Notes: generated by a model not told the origin, from the letters alone. A stretch of DNA of 64,000 nucleotides from Commensalibacter communis (GCF_947179015.1 NZ_CAMXCM010000007.1:36053-100052); one strand, 5' to 3'. Positions 38,376-48,623 are shown, counted from the first letter of the stretch. Numbers and translations: made by a program.

Positions 38376-39029
38376 TTAACTGACTTTTGCTGCTGCAATA
38401 ATATCAATGTGTTTTGCGCCTGCCTTTAATAACGTTTCCACACATTCCGCCATCGTAGACCCAGTCGTCATCACGTCATCTACTAATATAATTCTCTTAT
38501 TTTCTAGATACTGCTTATATTTTGGATGCACTATAAAAGCATTTTGGAGCAATACTCGTCGCTCTTTCTTGCTAAGGTGGCCCAAAACAATGGTCTCTTT
38601 GATGCGCATTAGTCCCATAGGCAAGACCCTAGTGTTTCCCTTACGCCCCAATTGCCATGCTAATAAAGCAGATTGATTATATTTACGATATCTCAACCTC
38701 TTTTTATGTAAAGGAACAGGCATAATATAATCTGCTTTTGCAATTAAATCTTGAGCGGATCGATACATAAAATATGAAAGGAATTGTAGGCTTTTTTGTT
38801 GATCGCCATATTTCAGAGGCATAATCAATTTTTTAAAACCCTCGTTATAGACAAAAGCTGCCCGACAATGTTGCCAAGGAACGTAAGAAGTATCGCAATC
38901 TAAACAAATATCTTTCTTTCCTGCTTCATCCTGCGAAGCAAATGGACGAGCACATAAACGACAATATGGAAGCTCTATAAAATGCAGCTGTTTAAAACAA
39001 TGCGCACATACCTGTCCAGCGTCTAGCAC
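38376..39029 (-). CDS. comF: ComF family phosphoribosyltransferase-like protein, start codon unclear
   Basis: From the first usual start (GTG at 39029) this is 217 residues. It has a second zinc-finger Cys pair (CAHC), a CRLCARPF pair and the PRTase motif IILVDDVMTTGSTM. The frame stays open upstream to about 39113 and encodes DFLIPPRCLICNHIV, the expected ComF start with the first Cys pair. AGAAGG lies just before that part, and only ATA (39095, 39092) or ATT (39089) codons stand at a proper distance. So the real start is probably at 39089-39095 with a rare codon. ComF proteins are tied to DNA uptake in competent bacteria, though most are of unknown role. Confidence 0.88.
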   Translation of the reverse strand: MLDAGQVCAHCFKQLHFIELPYCRLCARPFASQDEAGKKDICLDCDTSYVPWQHCRAAFVYNEGFKKLIMPLKYGDQQKSLQFLSYFMYRSAQDLIAKADYIMPVPLHKKRLRYRKYNQSALLAWQLGRKGNTRVLPMGLMRIKETIVLGHLSKKERRVLLQNAFIVHPKYKQYLENKRIILVDDVMTTGSTMAECVETLLKAGAKHIDIIAAAKVS

Positions 39030-39141
39030 TATATGATTACATATGAGACATCGCGGAGGTATAAGAAAATCAAGAAAATTTTGTAAAATTATTATTAATT
39101 TCCTTCTGCTTTTTTATAAAAAAGGAAACTGACGATAAATA

Positions 39142-39561
39142 TTATTCGCCCAGTAAATGCAGTGCTATTTCTCGTAAATGCGGATGCTTACGATGTTCGA
39201 ATAAATATATACCCTGCCACATTCCCAAAACCATTTGCCTATTCACTACTGGAATAGAAAGATGTGTTTGAGTTAATATTGTCTTAATGTGAGCAGGCAT
39301 ATCATCCTTACCCTCACTATTATGTAAATAAGACCGGTTTTCAGGCACTAAATCATTCAAATAGCGCAAAATATCATGACGCACGTCAGGATCTGCATTT
39401 TCCTGTACAATAAAGGATGCGGATGTATGTTTACACCACAAAGTCAGCAAACCAGTAACAATTCCTGTTTTCAGAATCCAGTTCGATATGTCTAGATTCA
39501 ACATCGTCAGCCCTTGACCGTGTGTTTGAATCTGTAAAAAACCTGTTTGCTGCTTCATCAT
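39142..39561 (-). CDS. yjbQ: YjbQ / UPF0047 family protein
   Basis: A 139-residue protein of the YjbQ family, some members of which show weak thiamine phosphate synthase activity. Conserved segments are WCKHTSASFIVQENADPDV, the HNSEGKDDMPAHIKTIL stretch (conserved His/Asp/Glu) and GMWQGIYLFEHR near the end. It starts 2 bases after the trpS stop, so the two are probably cotranscribed. The metabolic role in this organism cannot be told. Confidence 0.9.
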   Translation of the reverse strand: MMKQQTGFLQIQTHGQGLTMLNLDISNWILKTGIVTGLLTLWCKHTSASFIVQENADPDVRHDILRYLNDLVPENRSYLHNSEGKDDMPAHIKTILTQTHLSIPVVNRQMVLGMWQGIYLFEHRKHPHLREIALHLLGE

Positions 39562-39563
39562 GA

Positions 39564-40574
39564 TTATTTTATAAATCCTACTATAGCTTCTGCTTCAGAG
39601 ACAATTGGTTCTGCAATCGCTGACGCTTTTTCAGCACCTTGTTTTAAAATCGCATGGATATGGGCTTGATCCGATAATAATTTTTTAGTTTGTTCGCGAA
39701 TAGGCGCAATATGTTGAATTAATACGTCAGCAAGAGCGGTCTTGAACCCACTAAAGCCTTGACCTGCAAATTCTTGTAATGTTTCATCAACTGTTTTGCC
39801 CGACATCACCGAATACATAGAAACTAAATTCAATGCTTCTAAACGATTTTCTAGCCCTTCTTTTTCAGAAGGCAAAGGCTCGGAATCACTCTTGGCGCGT
39901 TTTATTTTATTTGCAATGACATCATCTTCATCCATTAACTCAATCCGCCCTTGTTCAGAAGGATCAGACTTGGACATTTTCTTGCTGCCATCACGCAGAT
40001 TCATTACTCTAGCACTGGTTGTCGGAATATAGCCTTGTACTTCTGGAAAGAAATCTGTCTCATAATCATGATTGAATTTCTGAACAATATCATTGGCTAA
40101 CTCTAGATGTTGACGTTGATCTTCACCAACAGGCACACAAGTTGCCTTATAAGCCAAAATATCAGCCGCCATCAAATTTGGATAAACATATAAGCCAGCG
40201 GAATGAGCCTCTCTATTTTTACCAGCTTTATCTTTAAACTGGGTCATTCTGTTCATCCAGCCAATACGCGCCACACAATTAAAAATCCATGCAAGGCGCG
40301 CATGAGCTGAAACTGCTGATTGATTGAACAAAATTTGTTTTTGTGGATCAATGCCTGCTGCAACTAAAATCGCTGCTTGTTCAATTACTTGCTTTCTTAA
40401 TTGCGCAGGATCTTGCCAAACCGTTAACGCATGCATATCCACAAGGCAATAAATACATTCATTTCCTTCTTGAATATCAACCCAGTGACGAATAGCCCCC
40501 AAATAATTTCCTAGATGAGGAATCCCCGTGGGTTGAATGCCCGAAAAAACTCTTTTTCCTAACGGTTTAGACAC
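39564..40574 (-). CDS. trpS: Tryptophan-tRNA ligase
   Basis: A 336-residue class I aminoacyl-tRNA synthetase. The HIGH-like motif is PHLGNYLGAI after the GIQPTG start, and KMSKS is present as SKKMSKSD. Other typical segments are DMHALTVWQDP and VPVGEDQRQHLELANDI. It charges tRNA-Trp in the cytoplasm. Neighbours are the FKBP lipoprotein gene (25 bases upstream) and yjbQ (2 bases downstream). Confidence 0.97.
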   Translation of the reverse strand: MSKPLGKRVFSGIQPTGIPHLGNYLGAIRHWVDIQEGNECIYCLVDMHALTVWQDPAQLRKQVIEQAAILVAAGIDPQKQILFNQSAVSAHARLAWIFNCVARIGWMNRMTQFKDKAGKNREAHSAGLYVYPNLMAADILAYKATCVPVGEDQRQHLELANDIVQKFNHDYETDFFPEVQGYIPTTSARVMNLRDGSKKMSKSDPSEQGRIELMDEDDVIANKIKRAKSDSEPLPSEKEGLENRLEALNLVSMYSVMSGKTVDETLQEFAGQGFSGFKTALADVLIQHIAPIREQTKKLLSDQAHIHAILKQGAEKASAIAEPIVSEAEAIVGFIK

Positions 40575-40599
40575 AATAAAACACCTTTGTTTTCAAAAA

Positions 40600-41085
40600 T
40601 TAGTTATTACCAGCAGAGCCTTTTGTAACCCCAACCAAATGGATTTTAAAGACTAATGGACTGTTGGCAGGAATAATCCCCATGGTTTTTTCCGCATATG
40701 CTAGATTAGCAGGAACAAAAAGTTGCCATGTATCCCCAGGATGCATCATTGGCAATGCTTCCATCCACCCAGGAATAAGCCCATCAACAGGCATTTGCAT
40801 TAGCCCACCGCCGTGGCGATCTGACGCATCAAAAATCACACCATCAGGCAAACGACCTTCATATTCAACCAGAACCAAATCACCTTTAGAAGGAGAAGCA
40901 TCCTTTGGATCGCCAGATTTAATTACACGATAAGCCAAACCACTGGGGAGTGTTTTCACACCAGACTCAGCAGAAACTTTTTTCATAAATTGATCAGATG
41001 TTAACTGGACCTCTTTATCACCAGCACATGCCGTTAAAGAAAAAGCAAATAATGCAGGCGCTATAAAAGCGAAGATTTTCTTCAT
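40600..41085 (-). CDS. FKBP-type peptidyl-prolyl isomerase lipoprotein
   Basis: About 161 residues from the ATG at 41085; a TTG three codons earlier is less likely. The signal peptide ends in a lipobox (LTAC), so the protein is a lipoprotein anchored on the periplasmic side. An FKBP domain covers about 50-155, with LVEYEGRLPDGVIFDASD, GLIPGWMEALPMMHPGDTW and IPANSPLVFKIHLVGV. It probably speeds proline isomerisation during folding of envelope proteins. It lies between argG and trpS, 25 bases from each. Confidence 0.9.
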   Translation of the reverse strand: MKKIFAFIAPALFAFSLTACAGDKEVQLTSDQFMKKVSAESGVKTLPSGLAYRVIKSGDPKDASPSKGDLVLVEYEGRLPDGVIFDASDRHGGGLMQMPVDGLIPGWMEALPMMHPGDTWQLFVPANLAYAEKTMGIIPANSPLVFKIHLVGVTKGSAGNN

Positions 41086-41110
41086 GATCGTCAATTCCTA
41101 ATTTACTGAG

Positions 41111-42340
41111 TTATAAGCTACCACCACGACGCCCTGCTTGCGCACCCAGACGTAAACGTAATGCATTTAATTTGATAAAGCCTTGCGCATCTACTTGGTT
41201 ATACGCGCCTTCATCATCTTCAAAGGTTACCACACGCATGTCATATAAGCTATTGGGGCTTTCACGACCCATCAGGATAATATTACCTTTATAAAGTTTT
41301 AAATGAACACGACCATTTACCGAGTGTTGGCTTTCATCAATTAAAGCCTGCAACATACGACGTTCTGGAGAGAACCAAAACCCATTATAAATTAATTCAG
41401 CATAACGTGGCATAATATTGTCTTTTAAATGCCCAGCTTCACGGTCTAAGGTAATAGATTCCATATTTCTATGAGCAAATAAAAGAATGGTTCCACCTGG
41501 AGTTTCATAAATTCCACGGGATTTCATACCCACAAAACGATTTTCAACCAGATCTAAACGACCAATGCCATTTTCTTTGCCCAATTCATTCAAACGAGTT
41601 AGCAAGGTTGCTGGGGACATTGCCACCCCATTAATCGCTACTGGATCACCAGATTTGAAATCAATGGTGATTTCGGTGGCTTTATCAGGTGCGTCTTCAG
41701 GGGAAATCGTGCGTTGAAATACGATTTCATCTGGCGCAACAGCTGGATCTTCCAGTAATTTACCTTCGGAAGACGAATGCAATAAATTCGCATCAACAGA
41801 GAATGGTGCTTCCCCACGTTTATCATGTGCAATCGGAATTTGATTTTCTTCAGCAAATTGTAACAGACGGGTGCGAGAGGTTAACTCCCATTCACGCCAA
41901 GGCGCAATCACTTTGACATCTGGTTTTAATGCGTAATAAGCCAGTTCAAAACGGACTTGGTCATTTCCTTTGCCTGTTGCCCCATGAGCCACCGCATCAG
42001 CACCAACTTGTTCAGCAATTTCAATTTGACGTTTTGAAATTAATGGACGTGCAATAGAAGTCCCAAGCAAATATTGACCTTCATATAACGTATTGGCACG
42101 AAACATTGGGAAAACATAGTCACGAACGAATTCTTCACGTAAATCTTCTACAAAGATTTCTTTGACACCGAACATTTCGGCCTTTTTACGTGCTGGCCCT
42201 AATTCTTCGCCTTGCCCTAAATCTGCGGTAAAGGTAACCACTTCACATTCATAAGTTTTTTGCAACCAACGCAAAATAACCGAAGTGTCCAACCCACCAG
42301 AATAGGCAAGAACAACTTTGTTCACCTTTTTTTCTGCCAT
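41111..42340 (-). CDS. argG: Argininosuccinate synthase
   Basis: Joins citrulline and aspartate with ATP in arginine synthesis. The start is placed at the ATG at 42340 ([20 protein letters not shown]), preceded by a GAGAGAG stretch, giving 409 residues as usual for the family; the frame is open to 42370. Motifs are the ATP-site [22 protein letters not shown] and [20 protein letters not shown]. It is the first gene in a same-direction run down to the DUF2147 gene. Confidence 0.96.
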   Translation of the reverse strand: MAEKKVNKVVLAYSGGLDTSVILRWLQKTYECEVVTFTADLGQGEELGPARKKAEMFGVKEIFVEDLREEFVRDYVFPMFRANTLYEGQYLLGTSIARPLISKRQIEIAEQVGADAVAHGATGKGNDQVRFELAYYALKPDVKVIAPWREWELTSRTRLLQFAEENQIPIAHDKRGEAPFSVDANLLHSSSEGKLLEDPAVAPDEIVFQRTISPEDAPDKATEITIDFKSGDPVAINGVAMSPATLLTRLNELGKENGIGRLDLVENRFVGMKSRGIYETPGGTILLFAHRNMESITLDREAGHLKDNIMPRYAELIYNGFWFSPERRMLQALIDESQHSVNGRVHLKLYKGNIILMGRESPNSLYDMRVVTFEDDEGAYNQVDAQGFIKLNALRLRLGAQAGRRGGSL

Positions 42341-42527
42341 TCGTTTTCTCTCTCTTGTCTTTAAATCCAAATAATTGCTGTTTTTATAGCACTATCGACA
42401 GGTATTTTAAACAGTATTTGCCTACTTTCAAAATAAATATTCCACTAAACATAGAAAATACAATGTATATAAAATAATTTCATCAAACATATTTCTATTT
42501 ATCAGCAAAAAGCACAAAGCTCTTAAT

Positions 42528-44054
42528 ATGATCTTCCTAAACAAAAAACTGCTATTTGGTTTAATCTCACTGAATATCTTCACACTTCCTTTAACAGGAT
42601 ATTCACAAGAGCTAACAACGCAAACAATACAAAAAAAGTTTGCAGTAGATCTATACCCTGATGGCAAAGTTTTTATTCAAACAAATCTTGATCCAAAACA
42701 TAAAGCAACTTTTGATTCTCTTGTTGTAGAATATAAACAAGACAATCAAACACAGCGAGAAACTCTATACAATAACCTTTCTGAACATTCAGAAATCGTC
42801 TTTGTTTTCTCAGAGAAAATCGATCAAAATATGTATTTCTTTGTAATGACTAAAAAACAAGAAATAGATCGTAAAAAGAAAACCAATGGTTACGAATATT
42901 CACTAAATACGTTCATACAAGATTCACATGGTAAATTACAACTTGCAAGCATAGCAGATTGTGATGATACTAATATACAAAATGATAATATTGGCTCACA
43001 TCTATATTTAAGTGGTTTTGAAGGGATATCAAATGGTTCCAAGCAAACTTTTGATTACAAAACACCAGAATCTATCAAAGAATACTTAAAAACCAGTATG
43101 ATACATGGACCGCTAAAGACTGACCTGTATCCTGAAGGAAAAATCTACTTTCAAGGGAAAAGCAATGTATTAACTTATCCTGTTTCCTTTTTGTTAGAAT
43201 ATAATCATAACGGAAAGATTAAAAAGGAAATAATCGATCAATATGAACCAGATTCAGGAGGAGGATTTTATACTCCTGCAACGATTCAGTCTGTTTTTAC
43301 CTACCCTATAGAAAAGAAAAACCATATCTTCGTTATTGTCAGTTGGGATATTGATTTTGTTGCAAGCGTTGGAAAAGGTGGCAGTGATTATAAAATCTAT
43401 AGCTATACCAAAGATCAAAATGGAAACTTAAAACAAGATGAAAATTTGATGAATGACCCTCAACTCAGTGGATTTGATGGCAGCTATACAGAAAGTAACA
43501 ACGAAGACCATGATAAAGACATAGACATCACGGAATCTTTTAATTTAAATAATGCTGAAAAATTAAAAAAATATCTTGAACAAACTTATAATTTTGCAAT
43601 CATTCAAGGTCCTTTTGAAACTACTCTATATTCTAAAGGAAAAATATATTTCCAAGCCCAAGAGAGCGGATATCAAACACCTGTTAATTTTATTTTGGAA
43701 TACAACCAAAACGGTCAAAATAAAAAAATAATTATTGACCAATATAAACCCAACCATGTTGCTGCAGAAATAGCATCGGTTTTTACCTATTCTATCCATC
43801 AAAAACCCTATATATTTACCATTGTAAAATGGAGCGCAAAACCCGATACATCGAATGGAAGATATGGATATTTTTATAAAGTCTATGGGTATACAAAAGA
43901 TCAAAATGGTAATCTAAAACTGGATCAAAAGATTAACAATGATCCAAAGTTAAAAGGATTTATTGGTGCAAATCAATATGAAGTCAAAGAAGAAATTACA
44001 TTTAAATATGAGACCGCAGGAAAGCTAAAAAAATATTTAAACCAAAAGTATTAA
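42528..44054 (+). CDS. Secreted protein of three tandem ~155-residue repeats, unknown function
   Basis: A 508-residue protein with a Sec signal (residues 1-25, ending near GYSQ). The rest is three copies of one domain, about 37-193, 196-354 and 360-508. Each begins with a DLYPDGKVFIQ or LYSKGKIYFQ pattern, continues with LEYNxNGQxKK-type strands and ends in a LSGFEG-like turn and a KLKKYL helix. Copies two and three share YTKDQNGNLK exactly and are closer to each other than to the first. It has no Cys-rich or catalytic motif and no known family comes to mind. It converges on the oxygenase gene with 5 bases between the stops. A binding or adhesion role is only a guess. Confidence 0.7.
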   Translation: MIFLNKKLLFGLISLNIFTLPLTGYSQELTTQTIQKKFAVDLYPDGKVFIQTNLDPKHKATFDSLVVEYKQDNQTQRETLYNNLSEHSEIVFVFSEKIDQNMYFFVMTKKQEIDRKKKTNGYEYSLNTFIQDSHGKLQLASIADCDDTNIQNDNIGSHLYLSGFEGISNGSKQTFDYKTPESIKEYLKTSMIHGPLKTDLYPEGKIYFQGKSNVLTYPVSFLLEYNHNGKIKKEIIDQYEPDSGGGFYTPATIQSVFTYPIEKKNHIFVIVSWDIDFVASVGKGGSDYKIYSYTKDQNGNLKQDENLMNDPQLSGFDGSYTESNNEDHDKDIDITESFNLNNAEKLKKYLEQTYNFAIIQGPFETTLYSKGKIYFQAQESGYQTPVNFILEYNQNGQNKKIIIDQYKPNHVAAEIASVFTYSIHQKPYIFTIVKWSAKPDTSNGRYGYFYKVYGYTKDQNGNLKLDQKINNDPKLKGFIGANQYEVKEEITFKYETAGKLKKYLNQKY

Positions 44055-44059
44055 TAGCC

Positions 44060-45004
44060 TCAGCCATTATAAGCCGCTTTAAAGCGTTTCAATAACCAAT
44101 CTCTACAAATTACAGGGGGATATTTAGGTGGATTTTGTTCATCCGAACATTGCGGCAAGCACTGTATCAGTTGACTTGGATGGGGTTCCGTAAAAAACGG
44201 CATAGAGATACGGTCTTGACCAATATTCAATACTCTATGAGAGGTGCTTTTATAACGATCATTCGTCCACATCGCCATCATGTCCCCGATATTTACCACA
44301 AAACCATCAGTGATTGGCGGAACATCAACCCATTGATTGTCTTTACTTCTCACTTGTAATCCACCAACATCATCTTGGTGCAAAATCGTTAAAATCCCAT
44401 AATCTGTATGCGCCCCGCAAACCACGCGATTACGTTGCTCGGGCAAACCTGGATAATGAATAATTCTAAAGGTGCTTAACGATTCAAAAAACATATCATT
44501 GAAAAAATTCTCTTCCAGTTTTAATCCCAAAGCAATTATTCGAAACAACACTTTAGCAAGCTCTGTCATATTTTGATAATGTGTCTCAAACAGCTTTGTC
44601 CAACCTGCAATCAAATGTTCTGGGTGCTGATTAGAACCACGAAAAGGCTCTTTTCTTTGCACTTCAGGATGGTCAGCATCTAGGTGATAGCCCATATCAA
44701 ATATTTCTTTGTAATCAATACTACGCTGGTAATCTAACTGCTCCATCTCATGACTGCTATACCCCCTATAGATCTGATTATTTAAAATACTGACACTTTG
44801 TTTATCTTCCATCGGAAGACTAAAAAAATGACGGGCAAACGCTTTGATCCTTTGGATATCTTTCTGTGAAATGTGATGTCCTGTGATACAAAAAAAGCCT
44901 GAATGACGACATGCTTCGTCAACACGTTGCGCAATTTGCAGATGCCTATTTTTATCACTTTGATAGATATCAGAAATATCAATAACTGGGATATATTCCT
45001 GCAT
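44060..45004 (-). CDS. Isopenicillin N synthase-like 2-oxoglutarate/Fe(II) oxygenase
   Basis: A 314-residue non-haem iron oxygenase of the isopenicillin-N-synthase/2OG family. The N-terminal domain (about 5-120) starts IPVIDISDIYQ. The jelly-roll core shows the iron ligands in CGAHTDYGILTIL (His and Asp) and STSHRVLN (His), and the co-substrate Arg-x-Ser in DRISMPFF. Substrates of bacterial members are diverse, so none is assigned. It stands alone, divergent from nothing obvious and 161 bases from the methyltransferase gene. Confidence 0.88.
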   Translation of the reverse strand: MQEYIPVIDISDIYQSDKNRHLQIAQRVDEACRHSGFFCITGHHISQKDIQRIKAFARHFFSLPMEDKQSVSILNNQIYRGYSSHEMEQLDYQRSIDYKEIFDMGYHLDADHPEVQRKEPFRGSNQHPEHLIAGWTKLFETHYQNMTELAKVLFRIIALGLKLEENFFNDMFFESLSTFRIIHYPGLPEQRNRVVCGAHTDYGILTILHQDDVGGLQVRSKDNQWVDVPPITDGFVVNIGDMMAMWTNDRYKSTSHRVLNIGQDRISMPFFTEPHPSQLIQCLPQCSDEQNPPKYPPVICRDWLLKRFKAAYNG

Positions 45005-45165
45005 TCTCTAGATATCCTTTTCACGAGAAAATAATGTCAATAATAGTATATGCATTACTTCGCTCTATTCAACAATAGACCAGAATATTAATCATTTACA
45101 AATTAAAAATAGATATTAAAGATCGCTTAAATGGCGACATATTGGTTTAAAAGCATTAACTTTTT

Positions 45166-46011
45166 TTAATTTTTTAAAGCGTCTTCCAATGAAACAGAGA
45201 ATTGTCCTGGCTGTAAGGGCTGTTGCTGCGATGAATCTGGCCCCCATCCTGTTAACACTGCAAAATGCAAAGGAACGGCTATTTCATCTTGATCTTGTAA
45301 TTTAGTGATGCAACTTGCCAAAAAATCTTTGTTCGTAAACGTCTTTTGCTGCTCCATCAATGCGTTTGTTTCACCAGCAAACCGCAAATCTTTCATTAAC
45401 GCCATTGCTGAGCGATAGACTAAAGACAATTCTTCTTTATCTACGACAGGCAAAGCAAACCCTGCGCGTTGCATTAAGGTGGCACAAGCACGCAAATCTG
45501 GAAAGGGCGATATGCGAGGGAAAACTCTGCCACACAACTCCACTTCCTCCTCTGTCATCACATCACGTAACGTCGATAAAGTCGGCAATATCGGTATTGC
45601 TGCTAAAAACAAACCATCGGGGCGTAATATATTCTTTATTTGCAATAAAGAACCAGGCAGATCGTTTACCCAATGTAGATTAAAATTTGCAATCACTAAA
45701 TCAAAACTATGCGCTTTGAAAGGCAAGTATTCCTCATCTAAGCAAACTGACAGTGCCGAATTTATGGAAACCAATCGATGAGATAAATCACCAGAAACAA
45801 CATTCATTCCTTTGGATTGCAATATAGGGGCGACGACCCCTCTTCCACCAATTTCCAATACATCCGTAAAGGAACGTTGAATATCATCCAAGCGTTCTAA
45901 TAATCTGTCTGCACCAATTTGAACAATATCTTGTATTGTTTGATGGTGGTATGCTGCCCTGTCACGATGATATCGAACAAGTTTGCGATTAAATATAACA
46001 GGTACAGTCAT
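45166..46011 (-). CDS. BioC/NDUFAF5-like SAM-dependent methyltransferase
   Basis: A 281-residue class I methyltransferase. The N-terminus (IFNRKLVRYHRDRAAYHH) matches the alphaproteobacterial group related to NDUFAF5 and BioC. SAM-binding segments are DVLEIGGRGVVAPIL and VVSGDLSHRLVS, and FDLVIANFNLHWVNDLPGSL is the post-I motif. The first glycine motif is atypical (EIGGRG). Members near comF in other alphaproteobacteria act on uncertain substrates, so neither BioC nor NDUFAF5 function can be claimed. Confidence 0.78.
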   Translation of the reverse strand: MTVPVIFNRKLVRYHRDRAAYHHQTIQDIVQIGADRLLERLDDIQRSFTDVLEIGGRGVVAPILQSKGMNVVSGDLSHRLVSINSALSVCLDEEYLPFKAHSFDLVIANFNLHWVNDLPGSLLQIKNILRPDGLFLAAIPILPTLSTLRDVMTEEEVELCGRVFPRISPFPDLRACATLMQRAGFALPVVDKEELSLVYRSAMALMKDLRFAGETNALMEQQKTFTNKDFLASCITKLQDQDEIAVPLHFAVLTGWGPDSSQQQPLQPGQFSVSLEDALKN

Positions 46012-46072
46012 CTTCTTTAAATATCTCTAACATCTATGCGATTTAAAGATAAATAATACCCTATAAATAAAT

Positions 46073-46101
46073 AAAGACGCAACCTTTACAGCTGCGCCTT
46101 T
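46073..46101 (-). terminator. Intrinsic terminator after the galU-phosphohexomutase pair
   Basis: On the minus strand AAAGGCGCAGC pairs with GTTGCGTCTTT (11 bp with two G-T pairs) around a 7-base loop, followed by ATTTATTTATA. It lies 25 bases past the phosphohexomutase stop. Confidence 0.65.
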
Positions 46102-46125
46102 ATTATAAATCATTTAATATTCAAT

Positions 46126-47514
46126 TTAGACTTCTGGTAATTCTACCCCAGAGGCACTTAATTGAGATTTTAAAGCATTTTTAAGATTTTCAAGACCATC
46201 GCCCGTTGTGCTTTCAGCTCTTGCAACCAAAGATGCTTGAGTATTAGAAGCTCTTAGTAGCCACCAACCATCAGCAGTATTCACACGAACACCATCAATT
46301 GTGACGACATCGGCTTTTTCAGCTTGCAGACGAGCAGCAACTTCTCTAACCACATCAAATTTGCGATCATCTGGACAATCAAATCGAATTTCAGGCGTAG
46401 AAATCGCTTTTGGTAATGACTCTGTAATTTCAGAAAGTGGCCCTTTTAAGCGGCTAACGATATCCAAGGTTCTAACCGCTACATAAAGTGCATCATCAAA
46501 ACCATACCATTTATCAGCAAAGAAAATATGCCCTGACATTTCCCCACCCAATAATGCTTTGGTTTCTGCCATCTTTGATTTAATCAAAGAATGCCCTGTA
46601 CACCACATTAATGGATTACCGCCAGCTTTTTTTACTTCCTCAAATAAAATTTGGCTTGCTTTGACATCTGCAATAATGGTCGCGCCTTGATTATCAGGTA
46701 AAATATCGCGACTGTAGACGATCATTAACTGATCGCCCCATAAGATATTGCCCTTATCATCAATAACACCAATACGATCTGCATCACCATCAAACGCGAT
46801 CCCAATATCAGCTTGACGTTTAGCAACTTCATCTTGAAGTTGTACTAAATTTTTTGGAACGGTTGGATCTGGGCTATGTGCTGGGAAATTACCATCGATT
46901 GTACCGTTTAATACGATATGTTCGCCTGGAAGCTGTTGTACTAATTTTGTTAATACTTCACCAGCAGCACTATTGCTATTATCCCAAACCACCTTGAGCT
47001 TACGATCAGTGATACCAAAATCTTTTAAAAGACGTGTGACATACTCATCAACGATATCGACTTTGCGAACACTGCCAATTCCCTCTGGAACAACATCGCC
47101 TTTAGCGACTTGAACGCCAAGTTCCTGGATTTGCTTACCAAAAAAAGATTTTCCAGCCAACATGAATTTCATGCCGTTATATTCTTTTGGATTATGACTG
47201 GCTGTTACCATCACCGCGCCATCTGCTTCCATCGTTGTGGCAGCATAGTACAACATTGGTGTCGGACCACGACCAATGCGAACAACTTCCAATCCGCATT
47301 TTTTTAGTCCATCAACCAAAGCCGCTTCTAAATCAGGTGAACTGACACGTCCATCATAACTAACGACAACTTTTTTGCCATTATTCCGTACAATAAGACT
47401 GCCAAAAGCACGTCCGATTGCGTAAGCATCTTCGATGAAAAAAGTTTTGTCATATACACCACGAATATCATATTCACGCAGAATACTGGAATCAATATTT
47501 CTTTGATGTTCCAT
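46126..47514 (-). CDS. Phosphomannomutase/phosphoglucomutase
   Basis: A 462-residue alpha-D-phosphohexomutase. The catalytic phosphoserine loop is TASHNPKEYNGMKF, the metal-binding loop is GDADRIGVID, the sugar loop is GGEMSGHIFF, and the phosphate-binding C-terminal domain includes RASNTQASLVARAES. It interconverts hexose 6- and 1-phosphates (glucose and/or mannose), supplying UDP-glucose and GDP-mannose synthesis. Its ATG overlaps the galU stop by one base (TAATG), which couples it to the next enzyme of the same route. Confidence 0.93.
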   Translation of the reverse strand: MEHQRNIDSSILREYDIRGVYDKTFFIEDAYAIGRAFGSLIVRNNGKKVVVSYDGRVSSPDLEAALVDGLKKCGLEVVRIGRGPTPMLYYAATTMEADGAVMVTASHNPKEYNGMKFMLAGKSFFGKQIQELGVQVAKGDVVPEGIGSVRKVDIVDEYVTRLLKDFGITDRKLKVVWDNSNSAAGEVLTKLVQQLPGEHIVLNGTIDGNFPAHSPDPTVPKNLVQLQDEVAKRQADIGIAFDGDADRIGVIDDKGNILWGDQLMIVYSRDILPDNQGATIIADVKASQILFEEVKKAGGNPLMWCTGHSLIKSKMAETKALLGGEMSGHIFFADKWYGFDDALYVAVRTLDIVSRLKGPLSEITESLPKAISTPEIRFDCPDDRKFDVVREVAARLQAEKADVVTIDGVRVNTADGWWLLRASNTQASLVARAESTTGDGLENLKNALKSQLSASGVELPEV

Positions 47515-48398
47515 TATTTTTCACCTTCATGAGCATATTTTTTTAAGATTTGACGCATAGAAGATGCCAAATCTGGGCGTTGTAAAGCAAAAGCAATTTG
47601 CGCTTCTAAGAAACCAGCTTTACTGCCACAGTCATAACGTGTGCCTTCATAACGCAACCCATGAAACGGCATCTGCCCAATTAATTTTGTCATAGAATCG
47701 GTCAATTGCACTTCATTGCCCGCACCGCGTTCCATTTTAGAAAGATGAGACATAATATCTGGCGCCAAAATATAACGACCAATAACGGATAAATTAGAAG
47801 GCGCATCTTCTGGTTCTGGTTTCTCAACAACACCAGATACTTTTACTAAATGTCCATCGTCTGAAGCAACATCAATAATACCGTAACTTGAGGTTTTTTC
47901 TTTTGGCACTTCTGAAACAGCAACAACGTTACCACCGTACTGATTATATACTTCTACCATTTGCGATAAACAGCCACGTTCACTTAAAATCAAATCGTCT
48001 GGCAATAATACGGCAAAAGGATCATCCCCTACGAAAGTACGTGCACACCATACTGCATGCCCTAATCCCAAGGGATCTTGTTGGCGCAATGCGGTTAAGG
48101 AACCTGCTTGGATGCTTGATGGTTGCAATGCTTCTAAAGCATCTTTTTTACCTTTTTGACGTAATGTATCTTCCAACTCATACGCAACATCAAAGTAATC
48201 AATCAAAGAATCTTTACCACGTGCAGTAATCAAACAAAATTGTTCAATGCCAGCAGCTCTTGCTTCGTCAATTGCATATTGAATTAATGGACGATCCACA
48301 ACAGGCAACATTTCTTTAGGCATAGATTTAGTTGCAGGCAAGAAGCGCGTACCAAATCCAGCAACAGGCAATACAGCCTTACGTAGAGGTTTAATCAC
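47514..48398 (-). CDS. galU: UTP-glucose-1-phosphate uridylyltransferase
   Basis: A 294-residue nucleotidyltransferase that makes UDP-glucose from glucose 1-phosphate and UTP. Motifs are the nucleotide-binding AVLPVAGFGTRFLPATKSMP, the Lys-containing VVEKPEPEDAPSNLSVIGRY and LPDDLILSE. It forms a two-gene unit with the phosphohexomutase gene, with which it overlaps. UDP-glucose feeds polysaccharide and lipopolysaccharide sugars. Confidence 0.95.
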   Translation of the reverse strand: MIKPLRKAVLPVAGFGTRFLPATKSMPKEMLPVVDRPLIQYAIDEARAAGIEQFCLITARGKDSLIDYFDVAYELEDTLRQKGKKDALEALQPSSIQAGSLTALRQQDPLGLGHAVWCARTFVGDDPFAVLLPDDLILSERGCLSQMVEVYNQYGGNVVAVSEVPKEKTSSYGIIDVASDDGHLVKVSGVVEKPEPEDAPSNLSVIGRYILAPDIMSHLSKMERGAGNEVQLTDSMTKLIGQMPFHGLRYEGTRYDCGSKAGFLEAQIAFALQRPDLASSMRQILKKYAHEGEK

Positions 48399-48623
48399 AA
48401 AATTTTACCTTAATTTAGTTTTCATTTGTATTTAGATATACCAAAAACTGTTAATAGTTTAAAGTATTTTACTTTCTATCTATATTAATAAATATTATAT
48501 TACACCCATCTATTATCTAAAAAAATTAATAAACACCATACTTTCGATTAAAAATTGGTAGTTTTATAATAGTTTTAGGACGGTATTCACACATTATTGA
48601 ATAAAGTTACTGTTTGAAATAAC

